This document shows positions 1 through 5,399 of a stretch of 5,821 nucleotides of DNA, one piece after another; the stretch's first letter is position 1; each line of letters begins with the position of its first letter. Source of the stretch: Eubacteriales Family XIII. Incertae Sedis bacterium. Its GTDB lineage: Bacteria > Bacillota > Clostridia > Peptostreptococcales > Anaerovoracaceae. The translations under genes were made by a program, and so were the position numbers. The DNA lies in contig JAITTH010000166.1 of assembly GCA_031287295.1 (NCBI GenBank), positions 1 through 5,821 of the forward strand. The letters run 5' to 3'. The notes beneath the pieces are model-generated. The model saw only the letters and a program-made list of their open reading frames with translations. It searched no databases and had not been told where the DNA came from.

Positions 1-315
1 GGAAGTTGCGGTTCTGGAGAATTTTGGGCCTTTTCTCCGAGCCATTCGACGAAGAATAGGAAGAATGATTACGATGATCAGCACAACAATAATGCCGAAT
101 ACCGGACCGCCGTCTAAAAATGCCAATCCTGTAAATACCGAACTGAGTGAGCTGCTGTCGTTACCATAAGAACTGCTGTCGTAATCGTAGTCATCGCTGT
201 AGTCGTAGTCGTTTTGGTTTCCTACGTCGGCAAAACCTAAAGTAGGAACCGCAATAAAACATAAAAAAAGTATGAGGAATGCAAACGAAAGGATATGTAA
301 TATTTTCTTTTTCAA
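1..315 (-). CDS. Exported Asp/Tyr-rich membrane protein, probable Tim44-like family, N-terminal part (runs off the left edge)
   Basis: Reading the minus strand from a TTG at 315 gives 105 open codons up to the window edge. An AGGGAG ribosome binding site (complement of 324-329) lies 8 nt upstream, which supports the TTG start. Residues 1-29 look like a signal peptide: KKK, then a hydrophobic stretch, then a possible cleavage site after GFA. Residues 30-60 are acidic, Tyr- and Ser-rich (repeated Asp-Tyr). Residues 70-88 form one strong membrane segment, followed by a basic stop-transfer patch (RRMARRKG). This order (signal peptide, DY/S-rich linker, single TM, basic patch) is what I recall for Bacillota secreted proteins with a C-terminal Tim44-like domain. 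That domain would lie outside the window, so the family name is inference. The molecular function is unknown. The gene is transcribed divergently from yebC. Confidence 0.65.
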   Translation of the reverse strand, partial: MKKKILHILSFAFLILFLCFIAVPTLGFADVGNQNDYDYSDDYDYDSSSYGNDSSSLSSVFTGLAFLDGGPVFGIIVVLIIVIILPILRRMARRKGPKFSRTATS

Positions 316-367
316 AGTCGAATCTCCCTAATTGCAAGTACGGCAACAATGTCTGCCATATCTCTAT

Positions 368-373
368 ATTATA
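368..373 (-). promoter_or_regulatory. Possible -10 of the leftward gene
   Basis: The minus strand reads TATAAT here, about 50 nt upstream of the TTG start at 315. No good -35 is visible: TTTTCA is 15 bp upstream and GCTTTT is 17 bp upstream. The core is nearly self-complementary, so plus-strand TATAAT (370-375) overlaps it and orientation is uncertain. Confidence 0.35.
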
Positions 374-421
374 ATGAATGAATAAGCTTGAAAAGCATAA
401 TTTATGAGGCTGCCTAAAATA

Positions 422-430
422 TGATATAAT
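422..430 (+). promoter_or_regulatory. Extended -10 promoter of yebC
   Basis: TGATATAAT is a perfect extended -10 (TGn plus TATAAT) located 59 nt upstream of the yebC start codon. The -35 region 17 bp upstream (TTATGA at 402-407) is poor, as is common for extended -10 promoters. The start of transcription would be near 437, leaving a leader of roughly 53 nt. It presumably also serves the EamA gene downstream, since no separate promoter is visible in the 17-nt gap. Confidence 0.6.
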
Positions 431-489
431 ACAAACCGTCAATAATATCATAAATGGAATTCAGAATCGAAATCGGAGGACGAGAGACA

Positions 490-1212
490 ATGGGCAGGCA
501 CGGTACCATCGCAGGACGCAAGGCATCGCAAGACAATAAACGCGCAGCGCTTTTTACGAAATACACGAGAGCCATTATGATGGCTGCAAAGTCTGGCGGC
601 GATCCGGAATACAACGCATCTCTAAAAAATGCCATCGAAAAAGCGAAGGCGATTAACCTGCCGAACGACAAAATCACACGTGCGATCAAGAAGGGAACCG
701 GCGAACTCGAGGGTGAATCCTATGAAACCATCACATTCGAAGGCTATGGTCCGAGTGGCGTAGCGGTCGTTGTCGATGTGCTTACCGATAATAAGAACCG
801 TACAACGTCTGCGGTGAAGCATGCGTTCGATAAAAACGGCGGGAATATGGGTGTTCCCGGATGCGTTTCCTATATGTTTGAACGCAAAGGTGTCATTCTC
901 ATCGAGAAAGCCGATAACATTGACGAAGATACGCTGATGGAAGCTGCACTTGATGCAGGTGCGGAAGACATGATCGTCGATGAAGAACTGTTTGAAATAC
1001 GTACGTCCACAGACGATTTTTTGGCGGTTGCCGATGCCTTACGCAGTGCCGGCTACCTTCTTGCCGAAGCGGATGTCGAGCAAGTGCCGAACATTGGCGC
1101 AGAGCCAAAAAGTGACAGCGAAAAGAATGCTCTGATTCGTCTTATCGATATGTTAGAGGAAAATGATGATGTTCAGAAAGTTTATACAAACTGCTCTGCA
1201 AGTCTTGAATAA
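490..1212 (+). CDS. yebC: YebC/PmpR-family protein (TACO1-like)
   Basis: This 240-residue protein matches the usual YebC length and shows the family landmarks: MGRHGTIAGRKASQD at the N-terminus, FTKYTRAI at 22-29, the NLPNDKITRAIKKGTGE stretch, YGPSGVAVVVDVLTDN, and GGNMGVPGCVSYMFERKG in the middle. ATG 490 is preferred because GGAGGA (475-480) sits 9 nt upstream and the family begins exactly here. Members were long annotated as transcriptional regulators. Mitochondrial TACO1 and more recent bacterial work point to a ribosome-associated role in translation, including relief of stalling at proline stretches. The act-of-translation role here is inferred from the family. The N-terminus is the 'MGRHGT' form, not the 'MAGHSKWANIKH' form of E. 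coli. It is first in a probable two-gene unit with the EamA permease 17 nt downstream. Confidence 0.95.
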   Translation: MGRHGTIAGRKASQDNKRAALFTKYTRAIMMAAKSGGDPEYNASLKNAIEKAKAINLPNDKITRAIKKGTGELEGESYETITFEGYGPSGVAVVVDVLTDNKNRTTSAVKHAFDKNGGNMGVPGCVSYMFERKGVILIEKADNIDEDTLMEAALDAGAEDMIVDEELFEIRTSTDDFLAVADALRSAGYLLAEADVEQVPNIGAEPKSDSEKNALIRLIDMLEENDDVQKVYTNCSASLE

Positions 1213-1229
1213 GCAGCCTCCGAATCTTC

Positions 1230-2087
1230 ATGAGTAATCGTTCTAAGTCTATACTCCTACTATTTGCTGCAGGGGTTTTATGGAGCCTGGGTGGCGTTCT
1301 CGTCAAAACGGCAGACGCAAATCCTTTTGCCATTTCTTCGATTCGCGGTGGTGTTGCCGCAATCGTTTTTTTTATCGCGTTAAAAGGGAAACCGAAAATC
1401 ACCTTTGCGTGGCCACAGATGGTCGGCGCAATTGGTTATGCGTGTACACTTACCTGTTTTGTCATTTCCAACAAGTTGACCTCTGCTGCGAATGCGATTC
1501 TCCTGCAATATACCTCGACGGTGTGGATTGCAGTGCTTTCGTATTTTATCCTAAAAGAACGTCTTCATCGCTTCGATTACGCGTCCATTCTTGGCGTAAT
1601 GATTGGCATGTGGCTCATTGTAAAAGATCAGCTTGATGGGCGTTCTGCCATCGGAAACATCATAGCGCTAATCGGCGGTTTTGCTTTTGCATTTGTTCCG
1701 GTCATGGTGCGAAAACAGAAGGATGGCTCCCCTTATGAGACGATATTCCTTGGCAATGTGCTCACATTTCTCATCGGGCTGCCGTTTTTGTTTATTGCTC
1801 CGCCACCACTTACGATTGTGCCACAAGTTGTCTTTCTTGGCGTATTTCAAATCGGAATCGCCTATTTGCTTTATGTACCGGCATCCCGTCACGCGAAGGC
1901 TTTGGATCTTTCCATCATTCCGTCTATTGAAGTGGTCCTGAATCCACTTCTTGTATTCTTCGTGACAAAGGAAATCCCCGGATTTAGCACGTTTATCGGT
2001 GGTGGGGTCTTAATGGGCGTCATCATACTTCGGTCCATTCTTTTGGTGCGCGCTTCACCCGATAAAAACACGAATATGCAAGCATAA
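1230..2087 (+). CDS. EamA/DMT-superfamily permease, substrate unknown
   Basis: This 285-residue, highly hydrophobic protein has about ten predicted membrane helices (near residues 8-26, 34-52, 62-80, 88-107, 117-132, 142-160, 173-190, 198-216, 229-246, 252-272). It shows the two EamA repeats: SAANAILLQYTSTVWIAVL with FILKER ending repeat 1, and LDLSIIPSIEVVLNPLLVFF with KE ending repeat 2. Family members are drug/metabolite transporters, often exporters of amino acids or other metabolites. The substrate cannot be read from sequence. The start ATG directly precedes the first helix but has no clear Shine-Dalgarno (upstream bases are GCAGCCTCCGAATCTTC), so translation may depend on coupling to yebC, which ends 17 nt before. 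A PPP triplet occurs at residues 191-193. The C-terminus is a short polar tail. Confidence 0.92.
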   Translation: MSNRSKSILLLFAAGVLWSLGGVLVKTADANPFAISSIRGGVAAIVFFIALKGKPKITFAWPQMVGAIGYACTLTCFVISNKLTSAANAILLQYTSTVWIAVLSYFILKERLHRFDYASILGVMIGMWLIVKDQLDGRSAIGNIIALIGGFAFAFVPVMVRKQKDGSPYETIFLGNVLTFLIGLPFLFIAPPPLTIVPQVVFLGVFQIGIAYLLYVPASRHAKALDLSIIPSIEVVLNPLLVFFVTKEIPGFSTFIGGGVLMGVIILRSILLVRASPDKNTNMQA

Positions 2088-2125
2088 TTCCGTGCATTCT
2101 GAAAAAATCCAAATCTTTCGATGCT
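2088..2125. other. Short convergent gap without a convincing terminator
   Basis: Only 38 nt separate the stop codons of the converging EamA and asparaginase-like genes. A weak stem can be drawn (GCAT 2094-2097 with ATGC 2121-2124, GAAA 2101-2104 with TTTC 2116-2119), but the loop is large and the stem lacks GC pairs. I see no good intrinsic terminator for either direction, so the two transcripts may overlap at their 3' ends. Confidence 0.5.
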
Positions 2126-3073
2126 TTAGCTTAAGTGAAGTAATAAATAGCAGTATGCCATCTCGAAGGTGAGCTCCGGCAATCCTTTCACAAGATCTTT
2201 CTTGAAAACGTTTGCCGTGGAGGTGTAGCTTGCTCTTTTCTCACCCGGCGTTGGGACGAGGTACACCGGAATTTTATGTTGTTGTGCTTTTTGAACCAAG
2301 AAGGGGAAGCCGTCTTTTTCGTCCGAGACCGTATACGAATGATAGGTTCCATGCAGGACGGCATCAACACCGGAAAGTTCAAAGACATTGTAGTCGATTC
2401 CGGGGTAAGGGTGGATTGCGAGAATCTTTGCGGTTAATTCAGAAGCAGTAGCAAGCAGCGGGATTGTCTTGTCGGCACAAATTTGAGCAAGGTTGTTGAT
2501 TTCAGGATTTTCAAGCGAAGTAAAATCGTCAGAGAAGTTGGCTGCCTGTAGTAGCGATTCTCCGTGATGGAGGTACATTTTCCCATCGCTGTTACGATAG
2601 GGGACGTAGACACCGGGTGAAGCATTGTTACAGATTTCAGCTAAGGCGCACTCTACATTCGCACGAGCGTTGGATTCCGGGTTGGCAATCGGAAAGTTCG
2701 CCGATATCAGATAAATCGGAATGGGCAGTCCGTAGCATAGCAGTGAAAGCAGGTTTGATACATAAGCGAGCGTGTCTGTTCCGACAAACAAAATCATCGC
2801 ATCGGGCTTTTCCTTCACGACCTCTTTCAGATGCGCAATCAGCATGTTGAGATGGCGTAAATTCAGATTTTCCGAATGGATGAAGTAGGGCGCAGAACAG
2901 CGGATTTCCCAGGAATCATCCGGCGCTTTTGCATGGAGTGAGGCAGAAATTTCGGGTAGAAATGCCTCTCCGAATGTCTGCGATGTGCCGGCAAGATGAA
3001 TGACGTCATCCGCCGAGGTCTCGGATGCGATGGTTCCGCCGGTTACAATCAGATGTAATTTTTTTGCATTCAT
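2126..3073 (-). CDS. Asparaginase/glutaminase-family protein, divergent
   Basis: A 315-residue protein, close to the usual ~320-350 of bacterial asparaginases. It opens with the family signature VTGGTIASE (Thr14 equals the first catalytic Thr). It carries HSENL at 66-70, which fits the substrate-binding Ser segment, and FVGTDTLAY at 96-104 with the second Thr-Asp pair (T99, D100). The family hydrolyses asparagine (sometimes glutamine) to the acid plus ammonia. No signal peptide is visible, so it should be cytosolic. Divergence: the usual HGTDT reads VGTDT, the usual SADGPxN region reads NPESNARAN (131-139), and the Lys of the Thr-Asp-Lys triad is not obvious near 162-180. An amidase on another substrate is possible. 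ATG 3073 is chosen. TTG 3079 adds two residues and has better spacing (7 nt) to AAGG. The gene is divergent from the transporter cluster. Confidence 0.85.
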   Translation of the reverse strand: MNAKKLHLIVTGGTIASETSADDVIHLAGTSQTFGEAFLPEISASLHAKAPDDSWEIRCSAPYFIHSENLNLRHLNMLIAHLKEVVKEKPDAMILFVGTDTLAYVSNLLSLLCYGLPIPIYLISANFPIANPESNARANVECALAEICNNASPGVYVPYRNSDGKMYLHHGESLLQAANFSDDFTSLENPEINNLAQICADKTIPLLATASELTAKILAIHPYPGIDYNVFELSGVDAVLHGTYHSYTVSDEKDGFPFLVQKAQQHKIPVYLVPTPGEKRASYTSTANVFKKDLVKGLPELTFEMAYCYLLLHLS

Positions 3074-3116
3074 AAGCAATATCTTACCTTATTAAGGAGA
3101 ATCATTGCAAAAAAAA
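3059..3116 (-). promoter_or_regulatory. Nested inverted repeats enclosing the asparaginase RBS and start codon
   Basis: Two overlapping dyads surround the minus-strand translation start. The inner one is GCAAT-N6-CCTTA-T-TAAGG-N6-ATTGC (plus strand 3076-3108), exactly symmetric about 3092. On the mRNA it would pair the AAGG ribosome binding site and end 2 nt before the ATG. The outer one pairs TTTTTTTGCA (3059-3068) with TGCAAAAAAA (3106-3115), linking the leader to codons 2-5. The two share GCA bases, so they cannot form together. It may be an RNA switch for translation or a DNA operator. The function is inference; the pairing is read directly. Confidence 0.4.
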
Positions 3117-3155
3117 GCTGAAAGTGGATCGTTTGTGTGAAGTTTTCAAAAGTGC

Positions 3156-3183
3156 TTGCATTGAAAAAATCATGTGGTATAGT
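3156..3183 (+). promoter_or_regulatory. Plus-strand promoter of the intergenic RNA / transporter leader
   Basis: TTGCAT (-35, 3156-3161), a 16-bp spacer and TATAGT (-10, 3178-3183) make a good vegetative promoter. The TGG just before the -10 (3175-3177) gives an extended -10. Transcription would begin near 3190. It points toward the FNT transporter, whose start codon is ~300 nt away, so it drives either a free-standing RNA or a long structured leader. Confidence 0.6.
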
Positions 3184-3189
3184 GTCTGT

Positions 3190-3420
3190 ACAAGACGAAG
3201 ACCAAAGAGAGTTCAGACTCTTTTTGCAATCAGGAAAATTCCTGAAGCTCACGTTTTGGTCGCTATTTATCCTTACAGAGCATACACGGGATGGTCGGGT
3301 CGTAGGGTGGCTGTCAAGCCGGAATATCCGGAAGGCAAAAACCATATGCAGGCAACCCACTTATCGGAAGATAAGGTATGAATTGCGATCAGACGGTTCT
3401 TCGGGGTTTTCTTTATTTTA
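3190..3420 (+). ncRNA. Putative structured RNA or long leader, no family recognised
   Basis: No convincing gene occupies this stretch, but it is dense in complementary segments downstream of a good promoter. Hairpins seen: AGAGT/ACTCT with loop TCAG (3208-3221), extendable with A/T pairs; TCAGGA/TCCTGA (3230-3245); CCGGA/TCCGG (3319-3331); and CTTATC-GGAA-GATAAG (3360-3375). Longer-range pairs: CGAAGA-CC (3196-3203) with GGTTCTTCG (3395-3403), one bulge, which would close the whole domain; GCAAT/ATTGC (3226-3230, 3382-3386); GGGT/ACCC (3305-3308, 3355-3358); and CATAC/GTATG (3281-3285, 3376-3380). Alternative pairs exist (GACCAAA 3200-3206 with TTTGGTC 3255-3261). A T-rich run follows at 3407-3420. 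I compared it by eye with T-box, cobalamin, lysine, THF, SRP, 6S, tmRNA and RNase P RNAs and found no match. Whether it is transcribed, and whether it acts on the downstream transporter, is inference. Confidence 0.45.
3391..3420 (+). terminator. Possible weak intrinsic terminator at the end of the structured region
   Basis: A C(TTCG)G tetraloop (3399-3404) is flanked by GGTT and GGTT, pairing mostly by G-U, with AGA/TCT outside it and then a T-rich tract (GGGGTTTTCTTTATTTT). The stem is weak. The same GGTTCTTCG strand can instead pair with 3196-3203, so terminator and domain-closing helix are mutually exclusive, as in attenuators. Confidence 0.3.
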
Positions 3421-3429
3421 GAGTATTTG

Positions 3430-3475
3430 TCACATGGGGTTAATTGAAACCGTTTCATTACTTTATCACATGAGG
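3430..3475 (+). repeat. Two direct copies of TCACATGnGG flanking the palindrome
   Basis: TCACATGGGG at 3430-3439 and TCACATGAGG at 3466-3475 are 36 bp apart and lie on either side of the TGAAAC-C-GTTTCA dyad. The second copy is 13 nt before the transporter start and supplies the GAGG that may help ribosome binding. The arrangement suggests a composite control site, but chance is not excluded. Confidence 0.35.
3445..3457. promoter_or_regulatory. Perfect palindrome TGAAAC-C-GTTTCA, likely operator
   Basis: This 13-bp perfect dyad with a single central base lies 30 nt upstream of the FNT transporter start codon. It resembles LacI/CcpA-type half sites, but the centre is odd-spaced and it does not satisfy the full 14-bp cre consensus at its right end. 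The regulator is unknown. Confidence 0.45.
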
Positions 3476-3487
3476 CTATAGGTCACG

Positions 3488-4348
3488 ATGGAAAAAAGCG
3501 TACTAAATCCGCAGGAAATCCTGAATGTTAGTATCAATGTTTCAGAAGGGAAAGCATCTGCTAGTTTTTCAAAACTCGCCGTTTTGGGCTTTTTAGCGGG
3601 AGCCTTTATTGCGTTCGCTGCGCAAGGTTCTACCATGGCGGGCTTCGGACTCATTGCAAACGCTTCGACCTATGGGATGGGTCGCTTGGTTATCGGTTCT
3701 GTATTTGCGGTTGGATTGATGCTCATCGTCTTGGCAGGCGGAGAACTCTTCACCGGAAATGTCCTCATGATTGGGGGCGTGGCAAGTGGACGCATTCAGC
3801 TTGGGTCGATGCTGCGCAGCTGGCTCATTGTTTATGTATTCAATCTTCTGGGCAGCCTGTTTGTTGCCTTTTTGATGTATCGTTCCGGACTCTTTGCGAG
3901 TGGCGGAGATTTGCTAGGTGCCATGACGGTGAAAATTGCGGCAGGAAAGACGGCGCTCACCTTTGAATAGGCATTCATTCTCGGCATTTTTTGTAACTGG
4001 TTGGTGTGTCTGGCCGTGTGGATTTCTTTTGGGGCGGATACGATGACCGGAAAGATTCTCGGTATCTTCTTCCCGATTATGCTTTTCGTTCTTTCCGGAT
4101 TTGAGCACAGTGTTGCGAATATGTACTATATTCCTGCGGGTATTTTTGCCGCAGATCATACCGCCTACGCAGAGGGTGCCATGAAGATCGGACTCTCTGA
4201 GCAGAGCCTTGATGGATTGACATGGTTTGCTTTTTTCGTAAAAAACCTTCTTCCGGTTACACTCGGGAATGTTGTTGGCGGTGGCGGATTTGTCTCTCTT
4301 GCCTATTTGTTTGCATTCAGAGGAAAACGTGAATTACAAGGAAAATAA
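3488..4348 (+). pseudogene. Formate/nitrite (FNT) family transporter interrupted by an in-frame TAG
   Basis: The frame from ATG 3488 to TAA 4346-4348 spans 286 codon positions, the normal FNT length, and is open except for TAG at 3968-3970 (codon 161). Family landmarks lie on both sides in the same frame. Before the stop: AGGELFTGN at 83-91, the hallmark loop before TM3. After it: CNWLVCLAVW (TM4, 169-178), GFEHSVANMYYIPAGI with the conserved pore His207, and NLLPVTLGNVVGGG in TM6. Known members are pentameric channels for formate, nitrite or hydrosulfide, here most likely formate. The family pattern around the stop (FxQAFxxGIxCNWLVC) places Gln at codon 161, so a single CAG-to-TAG change explains it. 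CAG is used for Gln elsewhere in the same gene. The product would keep three helices and probably be inactive unless the stop is suppressed or a sequencing error. Its 3' end overlaps prmA by 20 nt. The Shine-Dalgarno is weak (AGG 5 nt before ATG). Confidence 0.88.
3968..3970 (+). other. In-frame amber codon at FNT codon 161
   Basis: TAG sits between GAA (Glu160) and GCA (Ala162) with no frame change. All five complete reading frames in the window end in TAA, so TAG is not otherwise used as a terminator here, but that sample is too small to argue for reassignment. No hairpin resembling a recoding element is evident just downstream. Confidence 0.9.
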
Positions 4349-5399
4349 AATTGTTACAACAAGTATGGGCACGGAAGCTGTTCAGGCACTGCTGCTTATG
4401 CACGGTGTCGATACGGTGACCATTGAAGATCGTGCGGATATTCAACGAATTCTCAGTGGCAAGGACGATTTGGATTGGGACTATATCGACCCATCTTTGT
4501 TTTTCGAGGGTTTGACCGGAGAAATTTCGAAAGCGGATGCAAAAGAAAAAGTCGCGGAAACAGATTTTTATTCCGGAGAGGCGACCTTAACTTTTTATAC
4601 GGAAGATACCGAAGAAGGGGCGGCGCTTATCCATGCCGTTCACGGTGCATTGAAAGCGCTGAAAGCCGACATTTCAGAAGGACGCTTTGGTGCAGATGCC
4701 GATTTTGGAAGTTTACATATGACGACTTCGGAAATTACCGATGAATGGAAACATAAGTGGAAAGAAAACTTCAAACCGTTCTGCATCACAGACCGTTTTG
4801 CGGTTTCTCCGCCATGGGAAGAGGCAGCGTTCGACGGTTCTATCGAGGTCATTGTAATCGATCCCGGCATGGCGTTTGGTACAGGATCGCACGAGACGAC
4901 TGCGATGTGTGTTTCTGCACTCCAACAAAAGACGAAAAAGGGTGCATACGTTCTTGACATCGGCGCAGGCAGTGGTATTTTATCGATTGTTGCGGCAAAG
5001 ATGGGGGCATCGCGCGTAACTTCCGTTGAAATCGATGCAGATGCTGCGGCATCCATGTCAAAAAATTTCATTCAAAATAAGGTAACCGATACGGTAGACG
5101 TTGTCGTCGGCGATATTTGCGACGAGGAGGCGATGCAAAAGGCAGGGATTCCCCCGGATAACCGTCTTTACGATGTTATTGTCGCGAATCTCACAAGCGG
5201 TCTTTTGATTTTCCTTCTGCCGTCGATGGTTCGTTTGCTTTCGCCGGGCGGCGTCCTCATTCTTTCCGGGTTGCTCGATATCGAATCTCCAAAGATGGTT
5301 GAAGTTCTCGAAACCTTAGCGTTTGAGAATATTCACAAGGAAATAAGAGGGGAGTGGCTTTTGCTATGCGCAGATTTTTTGCCGACCCCAAGGACATAA
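4329..5399 (+). CDS. prmA: Ribosomal protein L11 methyltransferase
   Basis: PrmA uses S-adenosylmethionine to trimethylate lysines (and the N-terminus in E. coli) of ribosomal protein L11. This 356-residue protein has an N-terminal L11-binding domain, a linker with EWKHKWKENFKP (139-150), and then the Rossmann methyltransferase domain. Diagnostic motifs are DPGMAFGTGSHETT (178-191), DIGAGSGILSI (210-220, SAM motif I), VEID (233-236, ribose-binding acid) and VANLTSG (285-291, motif IV region). It is longer than E. coli PrmA (~293), mostly through an acidic segment in the first ~130 residues. GTG 4329 is chosen because AGAGG lies 5 nt upstream and the family's first strand (here YKENKIVTT) precedes the ATG at 4365. 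It overlaps the transporter by 20 nt and rsmE by 34 nt, so translational coupling is likely. Confidence 0.95.
   Translation: MNYKENKIVTTSMGTEAVQALLLMHGVDTVTIEDRADIQRILSGKDDLDWDYIDPSLFFEGLTGEISKADAKEKVAETDFYSGEATLTFYTEDTEEGAALIHAVHGALKALKADISEGRFGADADFGSLHMTTSEITDEWKHKWKENFKPFCITDRFAVSPPWEEAAFDGSIEVIVIDPGMAFGTGSHETTAMCVSALQQKTKKGAYVLDIGAGSGILSIVAAKMGASRVTSVEIDADAAASMSKNFIQNKVTDTVDVVVGDICDEEAMQKAGIPPDNRLYDVIVANLTSGLLIFLLPSMVRLLSPGGVLILSGLLDIESPKMVEVLETLAFENIHKEIRGEWLLLCADFLPTPRT

Noticed and set aside
454..489. Upstream ATG that would add 12 residues to YebC
   Set aside because: It has no ribosome binding site, the family begins at MGRHG, and GGAGGA is ideally placed for ATG 490.
3302..3320. 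T-box-like AGGGTGG sequence
   Set aside because: It is not followed by the NACCGCG part of the T-box, there is no specifier-loop stem I, and the downstream gene is not an amino-acid or tRNA-synthetase gene.
3327..3340. CCGGAAGG resembling the SRP RNA apical loop region
   Set aside because: The conserved SRP sequence continues to AGCAGCC; here it reads CAAAAACC and the flanking stem is absent.
3124..3421. Two overlapping plus-strand open frames (85 and 94 codons) in the intergenic region
   Set aside because: They start upstream of the predicted transcription start, have no ribosome binding site or recognisable protein pattern, and overlap each other in different frames. The region reads better as structured RNA.
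3445..3458. CcpA cre site reading of the palindrome
   Set aside because: The left half fits TGNAANCG, but the palindrome is 13 bp with one central base and the right end lacks the CA at consensus positions 13-14.
3968..3970. Selenocysteine or pyrrolysine insertion
   Set aside because: Selenocysteine uses TGA, not TAG. Pyrrolysine is known mainly in methylamine methyltransferases; FNT channels have no catalytic need for it and no pyl gene is in view. A Gln-codon mutation is simpler.
4269..4328. Longer prmA from the upstream start at 4269
   Set aside because: The extra 20 residues are the out-of-frame shadow of the transporter's last helix and do not resemble a PrmA N-terminus.
4001..4348. 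Separate gene starting after the TAG in the FNT frame
   Set aside because: It starts at GTG inside a membrane helix with no ribosome binding site, and would give only the last three FNT helices. It is the 3' half of the interrupted gene.
4640..5071. Antisense open frame of 143 codons within prmA
   Set aside because: It lies wholly opposite well-conserved prmA motifs and shows no independent protein features, so it is a coding shadow.
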